From Candidatus Woesearchaeota archaeon (GTDB lineage: Archaea; Nanobdellota; Nanobdellia; Woesearchaeales; GW2011-AR15), in assembly GCA_023701075.1 (NCBI GenBank), contig JAMPXQ010000016.1, forward strand, positions 1 to 17,069: 17,069 nt of DNA, given 5' to 3'. The notes beneath the pieces are model-generated. The model was not told the origin of the DNA and ran no database searches. It was given only the letters and a program-made list of their open reading frames with translations. Position 1 is the first letter of the stretch, and every line of letters begins with the position of its first letter. Shown one piece after another: positions 1 through 5,989 of the stretch. The translations under genes were made by a program, and so were the position numbers.

Positions 1-34
1 CTGCGGCTTTGACATTTCCTTGTGCGTAGACCAT
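1..34 (-). CDS. possible 5' end of a gene running off the left edge
   Basis: On the minus strand an ATG at 34 opens a frame that stays open for the 11 codons left in the window (MVYAQGNVKAA). A good TATA-like box lies about 50-60 bp upstream (87-98), which would leave a leader of roughly 30 nt. Too little protein is visible to name it, and the start could differ; another ATG at 48 in the leader ends after three codons. The promoter is the main support. Confidence 0.35.
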   Translation of the reverse strand, partial: MVYAQGNVKAA

Positions 35-86
35 CTTTATTCAACCATCCAGTATAACTTTAAGTTACATTTAGGTTTATTTTGGC

Positions 87-98
87 ATATATAAATAT
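87..98 (-). promoter_or_regulatory. TATA box for the leftward partial gene
   Basis: The AT-only stretch ATATTTATATAT (minus strand) sits in the 204 bp between the leftward partial gene and the rightward DUF1385 gene. An archaeal start about 25 nt downstream would fall near 62-65, upstream of the ATG at 34. Confidence 0.4.
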
Positions 99-207
99 TT
101 CGTTATTGGACAGTGATAATCACTTTTTTGTTAAAGAAAACTAAACTTTTAAGTTTAATAATTAACATAGCTGAGATGTATTCAACTTGGACTGAACCCA
201 AGACAAC

Positions 208-217
208 ATTTAAATAA
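208..217 (+). promoter_or_regulatory. TATA box of the DUF1385 gene, leaderless layout
   Basis: ATTTAAATAA is centred about 26 bp upstream of the ATG at 239 and preceded by a purine-rich stretch that could serve as BRE. The predicted transcription start therefore coincides with the start codon, and there is no Shine-Dalgarno sequence in front of it, so the mRNA is probably leaderless. The same box sequence recurs at 6820-6829. Confidence 0.6.
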
Positions 218-238
218 TCCACGTCTATCCTTTTTGGG

Positions 239-1084
239 ATGGATTCTAAGATAACCATAGGCGGACAGGCACTCATCGAAGGAGTCATGATGCGTTCAAA
301 TGAACGATATGCAATTGCTGTAAGAAGACCTGACAAGAAGATAAGCATAAAACTCATACCTGTCCAGAAAGCCAAGTATGGCTTCATGAATTGGCCTCTT
401 CTTCGAGGTTTCTTCAGGTTCATCGAGACACTAATGATCGGGATCAACAGCCTGTCATATTCTGCAACTGAATCCCAAGGTGAGAAGGAAGAATCCCTTT
501 CAAAGAAAGACTTGGTATTAACTCTCTTCATATCCATAGGGATGACTTTTGGGCTTTTCTATTTTCTTCCGCTTCTCTTGACAAAGTTCATCACAGATAC
601 AAGAGGGTTCTATTTCAATTTGATTGATGGAGTGCTCAGGCTGGCCATTTTCCTGATATACCTCTCTGCAATCTCATTCATGCCCGATATAAGACGGGTT
701 TTTCAGTACCATGGAGCTGAACATAAGGCAGTCTACTGCTATGAGAGCAAAAAACCGCTGACTGTGAAAAATGTCCAGAAGTTCTCTACACTGCATCCAA
801 GATGCGGGACAAATTTCATACTCATCGTCTTCGTGCTTTCGATATTCTTCTTCACGATTGTCAATGTACAAGGATTTTTCTATAAATTGGCACTAAGGAT
901 ACTCATGCTCCCAATAATTGCCGGCTTCTCTTATGAAGTATTAAAATTTGCAGGAAACCACTTTGAGAATCCTATTGTCAAAGCAATCATATGGCCAGGC
1001 CTGATGCTGCAGAAAATCACGACAAAAGAGCCTGAAGATGATATGGTTGAAGTCGCGATAAAATCACTAAAAGCTGTGCTTTAG
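239..1084 (+). CDS. DUF1385 / YqhQ-like membrane protein
   Basis: This 281-residue protein belongs to the DUF1385 family (YqhQ in Bacillus), described as predicted metal-dependent membrane proteins; the reaction is unknown. Family hallmarks are visible: GGQALIEGVMMR at residues 8-19, YHGAEHKA at 157-164 and LHPRCGTNF at 185-193. H158, E161, H162, H186 and C189 are candidate metal ligands. Hydrophobic segments near 92-115, 125-147, 192-212 and 216-236 suggest four membrane helices, with the conserved motifs in the segment between the second and third. The start at 239 is required to include the N-terminal motif and matches the leaderless promoter. Its stop overlaps the convergent gene by 4 bp. 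The family is mostly bacterial, so transfer into this archaeal lineage is plausible, but that is inference. Confidence 0.88.
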   Translation: MDSKITIGGQALIEGVMMRSNERYAIAVRRPDKKISIKLIPVQKAKYGFMNWPLLRGFFRFIETLMIGINSLSYSATESQGEKEESLSKKDLVLTLFISIGMTFGLFYFLPLLLTKFITDTRGFYFNLIDGVLRLAIFLIYLSAISFMPDIRRVFQYHGAEHKAVYCYESKKPLTVKNVQKFSTLHPRCGTNFILIVFVLSIFFFTIVNVQGFFYKLALRILMLPIIAGFSYEVLKFAGNHFENPIVKAIIWPGLMLQKITTKEPEDDMVEVAIKSLKAVL

Positions 1085-1476
1085 AATTTCCTCAGCTTAT
1101 TTTTCTCATCTGAAGCTTCCTTGATTTTTCTCGTGAATTCGCTTCTGCTGATGAAATCTTCTACGTGCCAATCATCAACCATCTGCTTGAGCTTCGCGAA
1201 ATCCTCTATGTCTGCGTTTTCCCTGAACTCATAGACGGTATCGATGAACACTTCTTTTATCTTATGGATCCTATCCTTGAGCCCTTTCGCCTCTTCTTTC
1301 AAAAAGGAAGTGCTTCTCTTAAGCTCAGATATATTTGTATGCCAGCTTAAATCCTTCATCTCTACTGAGGATGCTATGCTCAGAGAATCTTTCTCCAGCT
1401 CTTCCATCCTTATCAAGACTCTCAGAAGCTCCGGTTCTACTGCAGTCTCGAAATTTATCGGGATAGGTTTCTTCAT
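1081..1476 (-). CDS. small charged, probably coiled-coil protein of unknown function
   Basis: I do not recognise this 131-residue protein. It is soluble, rich in Lys/Glu and mostly predicted helical. Residues about 15-35 (LLRVLIRMEELEKDSL) and 50-85 have heptad-like spacing, suggesting a short coiled coil or helical bundle; there is no cysteine cluster, signal peptide or membrane segment. A TATA box at 1501-1510 puts the predicted transcript start within a few nucleotides of the ATG, which supports the start and the reality of the gene. It converges on the DUF1385 gene with a 4-bp overlap of stop codons and diverges from the membrane-protein gene at 1638 across a shared 161-bp regulatory region. 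Confidence 0.72.
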   Translation of the reverse strand: MKKPIPINFETAVEPELLRVLIRMEELEKDSLSIASSVEMKDLSWHTNISELKRSTSFLKEEAKGLKDRIHKIKEVFIDTVYEFRENADIEDFAKLKQMVDDWHVEDFISRSEFTRKIKEASDEKNKLRKF

Positions 1477-1500
1477 CTAACTCACTTTTACCTGCTAAGT

Positions 1501-1510
1501 ATATATAATT
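1501..1510 (-). promoter_or_regulatory. TATA box of the coiled-coil protein gene
   Basis: On the minus strand AATTATATAT lies 25-34 bp upstream of the ATG at 1476, the usual archaeal distance for a leaderless or very short-leader transcript. Confidence 0.55.
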
Positions 1511-1557
1511 TACTTTTTGAGAGGCGGTTCTTTTAATTTGTTTTTTAGCTGTATCCT

Positions 1558-1579
1558 AAAAGTACTGAAAAAGTACTGA
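1558..1579 (+). repeat. tandem 11-bp repeat with palindromic core, operator-like
   Basis: Two perfect, adjacent copies of AAAAGTACTGA (1558-1568 and 1569-1579), each containing the palindrome AGTACT. The 11-bp period is about one helical turn, so both cores would face the same side of the DNA. They lie about 26 bp upstream of the TATA box at 1605-1614 and about 50 bp from the divergent one at 1501-1510. The arrangement suits a regulator-binding site, but no binding protein is identified and a chance repeat in AT-rich DNA is possible. Confidence 0.4.
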
Positions 1580-1604
1580 TTATTTAGCCTTAACTCTTGG
1601 AAAA

Positions 1605-1614
1605 CTATTTATAG
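1605..1614 (+). promoter_or_regulatory. TATA box of the four-helix membrane protein gene
   Basis: CTATTTATAG is centred about 28 bp upstream of the ATG at 1638, predicting a leaderless or nearly leaderless mRNA. Confidence 0.55.
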
Positions 1615-1637
1615 CCATGACAGAATAAGATGAATCC

Positions 1638-2054
1638 ATGGATCCTGAAGATAAGATGTATCTGTCCCTCTTCGTGACTTTTTTTGGATTCATGCTGCTT
1701 ATGGCGACCATACTCAATAAACGAATACACTTTCTCCAGATAATGACTGATTATTTCATCGTGTTCATGTTCCTAGGAGTCATCATCTGCTCTATTGGCG
1801 TATCATTGATACTCATAGGCCATGTCGAAAACAGGAAACCTTTCATAGAAGACACGAACGCAAAAAGCCCTGGTTTCCTTGCCATGGGAACACTTCTTGT
1901 AGCCACAGGGTTCATATTCATATCCTATTTCAAGCTCTCAAAGACAGTCTATATTGCAGCAATAAGCGTCAGCATCCTAGGAATAATCTCACTAGTGAAC
2001 GGACTTAGGTTCTTCCTCAAAGAGAATTTCAAAAAAAGTCAGCCACATTCCTGA
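1638..2054 (+). CDS. four-helix membrane protein of unknown function
   Basis: A 138-residue protein that I cannot assign to a family. Hydrophobic stretches at about 7-25, 38-61, 80-98 and 104-122 indicate four membrane helices, with a short polar loop (residues 62-79, GHVENRKPFIEDTN) between helices 2 and 3 and a basic C-terminal tail (RFFLKENFKKSQ) that by the positive-inside rule would be cytoplasmic. No signal peptide, enzymatic motif or cysteine pair is seen. The start fits a TATA box at 1605-1614. The 3' end overlaps the convergent RNase HIII gene by 26 bp, so the last eight or so codons are shared on opposite strands. Confidence 0.72.
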   Translation: MDPEDKMYLSLFVTFFGFMLLMATILNKRIHFLQIMTDYFIVFMFLGVIICSIGVSLILIGHVENRKPFIEDTNAKSPGFLAMGTLLVATGFIFISYFKLSKTVYIAAISVSILGIISLVNGLRFFLKENFKKSQPHS

Positions 2055-2829
2055 ATTTCATCTTGACATAATCAGCAGGGTTTAGGCTCTTCTTCTTTAT
2101 CTCAAGCATGCCTGATTCGACGCTTGTGCTTCCCATAGGTATGAAGAATCCAGACCTATGCTCAAGCTCCCTTATCTGCATCAGAGCAAAATATCTTGCA
2201 AGGACTGACGCTGCAGAGACTTCAAGGTATTTTGAATCTGCTTTTGTCTCCTTTATGTCACCTACACTACAGCCTGGATACAGATCAATTATATGAAGGG
2301 CATTCTTGGACAGTTTCTTATAGCACTTTTCGTGCAGCCTATTCAATATCTCTGTTACGTCCATCACTGAATTGAGCTTATTGTATTCTTTTGGAAAGAT
2401 GTTCTCTACATGATAATTATCAGGGAATTTTGCAATCAATTCCTGCGCCATGCCCGATATCTCTGGTTTTGTCAATGTCTTAGAGTCTTTGACACCTATC
2501 TTCTTCAATTCTACTCTTATATCATCATCTGCTAAAAAACCAGCAACGATTATGCCACCAAAAGTATCCCCTTTGAGGCTTTCGTCTGTACCTACTGCTA
2601 CACCAGATATCTTTGTCTTCTTCCCTATGTTCAGGTAATCAAGCATCTTCATCGTCTCTTCAACCATTGCTTTCTTTCCCTGCACCTGAAGTTTCCCGCT
2701 CTTATGCAGTATCAGGGTTGAGATGCCCTCAAATCTCGCTTCCTCTGTCTTTGCCTTGACCTTTATCTCTTTGAACCCGAATTTTTTTATCTTCTTTAGC
2801 TCAGAAAGCTCAACATTTTCTATGCTCAT
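2029..2829 (-). CDS. rnhC: ribonuclease HIII
   Basis: Cleaves the RNA strand of RNA/DNA hybrids. This 266-residue protein has the two-part RNase HIII layout: an N-terminal TBP-like substrate-binding domain (about 1-68; HKSGKLQVQGK at 42-52 is its hallmark) and a type-2 RNase H domain from about 75. The catalytic start GTDESLKGD (80-88) has G-D-F/Y-type context of HIII (GD88TFGG) and supplies D82 and E83; D182 follows in HIIDLYPG, and the fourth acidic residue is D198 in TKADSKYLEVSAAS. HIII enzymes of the Bacillus type normally carry Glu there, RNase HII enzymes Asp. Only 16 residues separate D182 and D198, against about 30 in characterised enzymes, so a loop is shortened. Near the C-terminus IPMGSTSVESG matches the family. 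It overlaps the upstream winged-helix gene by 4 bp (ATGA), indicating one operon. Confidence 0.86.
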   Translation of the reverse strand: MSIENVELSELKKIKKFGFKEIKVKAKTEEARFEGISTLILHKSGKLQVQGKKAMVEETMKMLDYLNIGKKTKISGVAVGTDESLKGDTFGGIIVAGFLADDDIRVELKKIGVKDSKTLTKPEISGMAQELIAKFPDNYHVENIFPKEYNKLNSVMDVTEILNRLHEKCYKKLSKNALHIIDLYPGCSVGDIKETKADSKYLEVSAASVLARYFALMQIRELEHRSGFFIPMGSTSVESGMLEIKKKSLNPADYVKMKFRNVADFF

Positions 2830-3293
2830 TTTTTAACAAAACCCTCATCAACTGCTACAAGATACTCTTTCACCCTCTCAAGGATGCTTGGAAGCATGAA
2901 ACGCTCTACCTTCTCGCTAAAGATTGATAGGACAGAAGAATATTCCACCACCCTATAATCATTCTTTATCTTTTCTATGAGAAGGGTCTCCCTAAGCCGC
3001 CTTATCTGCCGCCTGATGTTGCTTGCTGCTGTGCCATTGTCATCCATATTCTCATTTTTCCTTAAGACAAGCACTTCATCGCGTATCTCTTCTGAAGAAA
3101 GCTTCTTATTATCTTTCCTTGCCTCTAAAAGCACATATAAGACATCTACTATTACATCCCTTGAGTCTCCCGGGTTCAGTATGCCTATAGAAAGGCATAA
3201 TTTCCTGACAAGCTCTCTCTTGCTCAGATTATATGGCTTTTCATATCTCCTCAAAGTAAGCTCAGAAAGCGGGGTGTCTATTGATTTGTTCAT
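2826..3293 (-). CDS. winged-helix-like protein, cotranscribed with RNase HIII
   Basis: A 155-residue soluble protein. The middle (about 45-117) has the look of a winged-helix domain: a helix VIVDVLYVLLEARKD, a second KLSSEEIRDEVLVLRK, a basic recognition-like helix TAASNIRRQIRRLRETL (88-104), then a wing-like KIKNDYRVVEY (108-118). The C-terminal third is helical. The basic helix suggests nucleic-acid binding. Its stop overlaps the rnhC start in ATGA, so the two are likely translated together and this protein could be an accessory factor or regulator of R-loop removal; that link is inference from position only. The family is unnamed to me. Confidence 0.72.
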   Translation of the reverse strand: MNKSIDTPLSELTLRRYEKPYNLSKRELVRKLCLSIGILNPGDSRDVIVDVLYVLLEARKDNKKLSSEEIRDEVLVLRKNENMDDNGTAASNIRRQIRRLRETLLIEKIKNDYRVVEYSSVLSIFSEKVERFMLPSILERVKEYLVAVDEGFVKK

Positions 3294-3317
3294 GATTAAA
3301 GTTTTTGATAATTGTAC

Positions 3318-3328
3318 AGTTTAAAAAT
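3318..3328 (-). promoter_or_regulatory. probable TATA element of the winged-helix/rnhC operon
   Basis: Minus-strand CATTTTTAAAC lies about 30 bp upstream of the ATG at 3293; the box is weaker than others here. No Shine-Dalgarno precedes the ATG, in keeping with a leaderless or short-leader mRNA. Confidence 0.35.
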
Positions 3329-3365
3329 GTTTTGATTATAAGGTATAGATACTTAAATCATAAAT

Positions 3366-3373
3366 TTTATATA
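3366..3373 (+). promoter_or_regulatory. TATA box of the HPF-like gene
   Basis: TTTATATA predicts a transcript start near 3395, giving a leader of about 20 nt that contains GAGGT (3404-3408), a Shine-Dalgarno-like sequence 7 nt before the ATG at 3416. Confidence 0.55.
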
Positions 3374-3415
3374 GTTTCTTCCCTTATAAGAATGCATTGT
3401 AGCGAGGTTATGGCA

Positions 3416-3712
3416 ATGATGATGGAATTAGGCGGAAATATTGAACTGAATGGATTCAAAGAGATTGAAGGGTCAGAGATGATCATCCTCAAGAAGATCA
3501 TTGGCAATTTTGCAAGGAAATTCTCTGACCATGTCGAAGGCTATGAAAAACTGAGCCTCCATCTGAAGAAAAGCGAAGGAAAGAACAGGTTTGAAGTGCA
3601 GGCAAAGCTCATGATAAACCAAAAACCAGTCAATGGTGAGACGACAGAGACGAACCTTTTTGTTGCTGTATCTGAAGCGCTTAAGAAAGTAGAGAATCAG
3701 ATAATGAAGTGA
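3416..3712 (+). CDS. small HPF/RaiA-like fold protein, possible ribosome-associated factor
   Basis: A protein of 98 residues. Secondary structure reads beta (GNIELNGF), long helix (EMIILKKIIGNFARKFSDHV), beta (KLSLHLKK), two beta strands (RFEVQAKLMI, PVNGETTET) and a final helix (LFVAVSEALKKVENQI). This beta-alpha-beta-beta-beta-alpha order, and the final helix after an acidic/polar turn, resemble hibernation-promoting factor / RaiA (S30EA) proteins that bind the small ribosomal subunit. The call rests on fold pattern rather than on diagnostic residues. Start choice: GAGGT at 3404-3408 has ideal spacing to the ATG at 3416; in-frame ATGs at 3410 and 3419 are possible, while 3392 lies too close to the TATA box. 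Confidence 0.6.
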   Translation: MMMELGGNIELNGFKEIEGSEMIILKKIIGNFARKFSDHVEGYEKLSLHLKKSEGKNRFEVQAKLMINQKPVNGETTETNLFVAVSEALKKVENQIMK

Positions 3713-3799
3713 AAATCTAAATTATTATTCTTTTATCTTTAAAACAGACCTTGATAGAATTGCTTTGAGTATTATAGATAATTGTATAGGTTGATTCAT

Positions 3800-3849
3800 A
3801 AAAAACAGACTGTCAGAAAAAAATCAGGAAAAAACTAATTAAAAAAAAA
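3800..3849 (-). terminator. multi-tract oligo-T terminator after L31e
   Basis: Read on the minus strand, four T-runs follow the L31e stop: 9 T at 3849-3841, 6 T at 3834-3829, 7 T at 3823-3817 and 6 T at 3805-3800. Repeated oligo-T stretches without a hairpin are the archaeal intrinsic terminator type. The rest of the 137-bp convergent gap is AT-rich; ATTATTATTCTTTTATCTTT (3720-3739) could play the same part for the rightward HPF-like gene. Confidence 0.65.
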
Positions 3850-4422
3850 CTATTCAGATTTTGCAGGCTTCTTTGCTGCTGCCTTCTTTGGTTTCTCCTC
3901 TGCTTCTTTTGAAGCTTTCTTTGCAGGTGCTTTCTTTGCTTTTGGCTTCTCTGCATCTTCTGCTTCGACTGCATTTTCTAAATCTGCTGATTTCTCTTCT
4001 GTCTCTTCAGCATTTTCTTCTGCAGCCTTATCAGATTTCTTGGCTTTCTTCACTTTCTTTCCATCTGTCTCTGCATCAACCACTTTCTCATCGCCCGTCT
4101 TTGCGTCTGATTTTGGTTTTGCTGCTTTCTCTTCTTTTGAGACTGATTTCACAGGTTCGATGTACTTGAAGCCGAACAGCTCAACTTTCACGATGCCATC
4201 GTCGCTCTTGACTGCAGTGACTTTGACATGATGTGGCGGGTTCTTGATCCCATGTATCCACAATGCATCGTTTAGCTTCTTTCCTACCTTCAGCTGCTCA
4301 TTTGAGCACTTCATGTGCTTCATCAAGAACTCCCTTAGGCCCTTCATGGCTTTCTTTGTCCTTGTGTGCTTCTCAGCTTTGAGGTATACTTTTCTTAAAG
4401 GAATATTATAAGTTCTTTCCAT
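3850..4422 (-). CDS. rpl31e: 50S ribosomal protein L31e with long charged C-terminal extension
   Basis: Large-subunit protein found at the polypeptide exit region. Residues 1-90 are the canonical L31e domain (MERTYNIPLRKVYLKA..., KHTRTKKAMKGLREF, LNDALWIHGIKNPPHHVKV). The remaining 100 residues (about 91-190) are Lys/Ala/Glu-rich low complexity, with acidic stretches around 132-158 and a histone-H1-like KKAPAKKA/KKAAAKKPAK end; family members are normally about 90 residues. The start at 4422 is preferred over an upstream ATG at 4467 because the family sequence begins there and AAAGGTG lies about 10 nt before it, within the end of L39e. Only 4 nt separate it from the L39e stop. A strong oligo-T terminator follows. 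Confidence 0.93.
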   Translation of the reverse strand: MERTYNIPLRKVYLKAEKHTRTKKAMKGLREFLMKHMKCSNEQLKVGKKLNDALWIHGIKNPPHHVKVTAVKSDDGIVKVELFGFKYIEPVKSVSKEEKAAKPKSDAKTGDEKVVDAETDGKKVKKAKKSDKAAEENAEETEEKSADLENAVEAEDAEKPKAKKAPAKKASKEAEEKPKKAAAKKPAKSE

Positions 4423-4426
4423 CCGT

Positions 4427-4600
4427 TCACACCTTTGTACTTCCTCTTCTCCAACTTCTCTTAACATGTGTTATTCGAGATGGGTGGACTCTTCGGCTCT
4501 TTCCAAAGATCTTTGGTATCAACCAGAATGGGGCCCATTTTGTGTGCTTTGCTGCCTTTGCTAGCCTTATCTTCTTTGCTGGTTCCTTATATCGGCTCAT
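4427..4600 (-). CDS. rpl39e: 50S ribosomal protein L39e
   Basis: A 57-residue, strongly basic protein found by translating the gap between S19e and L31e. It begins MSRYKEPAKKIRLAKAA and contains KHTKWAPFWLIPK and VHPSRITHVKRSWRRGS, the whole-family pattern of L39e, which threads along the exit tunnel of the large subunit. The family is usually about 50 residues, so this is full length with a few extra C-terminal residues (TKV). The start overlaps the S19e stop in ATGA; the stop lies 4 nt before the L31e ATG. The tight packing points to translational coupling. Confidence 0.95.
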   Translation of the reverse strand: MSRYKEPAKKIRLAKAAKHTKWAPFWLIPKIFGKSRRVHPSRITHVKRSWRRGSTKV

Positions 4601-5052
4601 TTCTTAGTCACCTTCTTTGCTTTTGGTGCTGGTGCTGGGCCTGATATCTTCTCAGCAATAACGTCTACAAATTCTTTACCTTTCTGTGTCACAACCCTTC
4701 CTTTATGGACGCCTAGCTGTGTCTGTTTGATAAAGCCTATGATCTCAAGCTTCTGAAGAATCTTCCTTATTATGTTCCCGCCGCCCTTGAATGTCTTGTC
4801 TGGCTTATGTCCCCTGTTCTTTCTTCCGCCGTATTTTGTCCTCAGTTTTGCGACACCGATAGGACCGAGCTTATAGACGCTCCTAAGCACTGCGGCACTT
4901 CTGACATACCACCAGTTATCATTAACCGGAGGCCTGCTCTTTGATACTCCTGTCTTGACAAAAGCTGCCCACTCAGGAGGAGCCATCTCTGGCATCTTCT
5001 CAAGCTCTACAGCCATGTCTTCAATAAGTTTCTTTGCTGAAGCATTATACAT
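4597..5052 (-). CDS. rps19e: 30S ribosomal protein S19e
   Basis: A small-subunit protein of archaea and eukaryotes, involved in 30S maturation in known systems. The 151 residues contain the family signatures PPEWAAFVKTGVSKSRPP (25-42), WWYVRSAAVLRSVY (47-60), LGPIGVAKLRTKYGGRKNRG (62-81) and HKGRVVTQKGKEF (116-128); the fold is a winged helix. The C-terminus (residues 138-151) is a short Ala/Pro/Lys tail. AGAGGG at 5062-5067, 9 nt before the ATG, fixes the start, and a TATA box at 5111-5118 gives a leader of about 35 nt. First gene of S19e-L39e-L31e. Confidence 0.96.
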   Translation of the reverse strand: MYNASAKKLIEDMAVELEKMPEMAPPEWAAFVKTGVSKSRPPVNDNWWYVRSAAVLRSVYKLGPIGVAKLRTKYGGRKNRGHKPDKTFKGGGNIIRKILQKLEIIGFIKQTQLGVHKGRVVTQKGKEFVDVIAEKISGPAPAPKAKKVTKK

Positions 5053-5110
5053 TTTATATTACCCTCTAAGTATTTTCTCTCTAAACCAATGAGAATGGAA
5101 AAATGGATGA

Positions 5111-5118
5111 TTTATAAA
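5111..5118 (-). promoter_or_regulatory. TATA box of the S19e-L39e-L31e operon
   Basis: The palindromic TTTATAAA lies about 60 bp upstream of the S19e ATG, predicting a start near 5087 and a leader of about 35 nt carrying the Shine-Dalgarno AGAGGG. This differs from the leaderless layout of most other promoters in the window. Confidence 0.55.
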
Positions 5119-5161
5119 TGTATCTATACTATAAGTTTCAAGCCTCATAGAAAAGATAAAT

Positions 5162-5174
5162 CTTGCTACGCAAG
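5162..5174 (-). terminator. small hairpin after the JAMM-like operon, weak terminator candidate
   Basis: CTTGC and GCAAG form a perfect 5-bp stem with a 3-nt loop, 11 bp beyond the stop at 5186. On the minus strand it is followed by the T-rich ATTTATCTTTTC. The short stem makes this a weak call. Confidence 0.25.
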
Positions 5175-5185
5175 TTTCTAATTAA

Positions 5186-5989
5186 CTATCTGAATTTCAA
5201 AGAATAATTCCTATCATCTAATTGAACAAATCCACATTCAATTGCAACCTGATCATAGGTAAGAAAACCCCTATGCGGCATCAAGTGAATATTGGCTTTG
5301 GCCTGCATGCCCCTCAACCTAATTTGATACTCTTTGCTTGAACTTAAGCCCACTGCTTGCTCAAAAGAGACTTCTTGTCCATATATCCCTTTTTTCTTCA
5401 ATGAATCAAAAGTAACCAATGCCTGCTTATTATTATAGACGGACATAATCCTTACTTCAGGGATATCTCTTGCTTGCATCCAAGCTGAAGCATATGCTAC
5501 CATGGCTTTTTCCCATGCGAAATCTTTCAGCAAATCACCTTTGCCTTGAATGCCCTGTATCTGCCTTATCATCCCAAATCCATCTTCAGCACTGAATCCA
5601 ACACTGGCAATCAGGTCATGATCATAAGTCAAACAAAAATTATACCTTGCATCAAAAGACTTATATTGAAAATATAACCCATCATACGTTCTATCTGATT
5701 CAATTTTGCCAATAACCTGTTGTATATCAAATTGGAGCCTGTAGCTAGAAAGTTCATTAGTCACAGATCGATTGCTTAGAACATATGCAGCAAGCCAATC
5801 GATACCAAATGATTGATCATTATATGCTTTTTGAAAGAGATGCAGTGAATTTACAAGATTAATGCTTTTTCTATCTGTCATTTTATGCGCATCTTGCTGA
5901 AAAAGAGAAATTGGATAACCGTAATTGGATGATTCAAACTCATGAAAAAATCTTCTTACTGCATCGTCATCAAAAAAGTTGCTTGTCAT
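5186..5989 (-). CDS. unrecognised protein, possibly GNAT-like C-terminal half
   Basis: A 267-residue soluble protein that I cannot assign. From about residue 115 there is an alternating strand pattern (NFCLTYDHDLIASVGF, then GFGMIRQIQGIQGKG), a helix (FAWEKAMVAYASAWMQARD), a strand (EVRIMSVYNN) and near the end YDQVAIECGFVQLDDRNYSLKF, where a tyrosine-bearing helix is followed by GF and a terminal strand. This order recalls GNAT acetyltransferase folds, but I see no clear Q/RxxGxG/A acetyl-CoA loop, so no enzymatic claim is made. The N-terminal half (1-110) is mostly helical and polar. Its start overlaps the JAMM-like gene stop by 4 bp (ATGA), so the two form an operon and probably work together. 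No terminal membrane or signal segment. Confidence 0.68.
   Translation of the reverse strand: MTSNFFDDDAVRRFFHEFESSNYGYPISLFQQDAHKMTDRKSINLVNSLHLFQKAYNDQSFGIDWLAAYVLSNRSVTNELSSYRLQFDIQQVIGKIESDRTYDGLYFQYKSFDARYNFCLTYDHDLIASVGFSAEDGFGMIRQIQGIQGKGDLLKDFAWEKAMVAYASAWMQARDIPEVRIMSVYNNKQALVTFDSLKKKGIYGQEVSFEQAVGLSSSKEYQIRLRGMQAKANIHLMPHRGFLTYDQVAIECGFVQLDDRNYSLKFR

Noticed and set aside
103-537. 144-residue minus-strand open frame
   Set aside because: Covers the 5' end of the clear DUF1385 gene antisense and both promoters; no family resemblance.
3741-3810. AAAACAGAC occurring twice (near 3741 and 3802) as a direct repeat or att site
   Set aside because: Nine bases in an A-rich terminator region, with no tRNA, integrase or mobile gene nearby.
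4423-4467. Longer L31e start at 4467
   Set aside because: The extra 15 residues overlap L39e in another frame and precede the family N-terminus; a Shine-Dalgarno sequence supports 4422.
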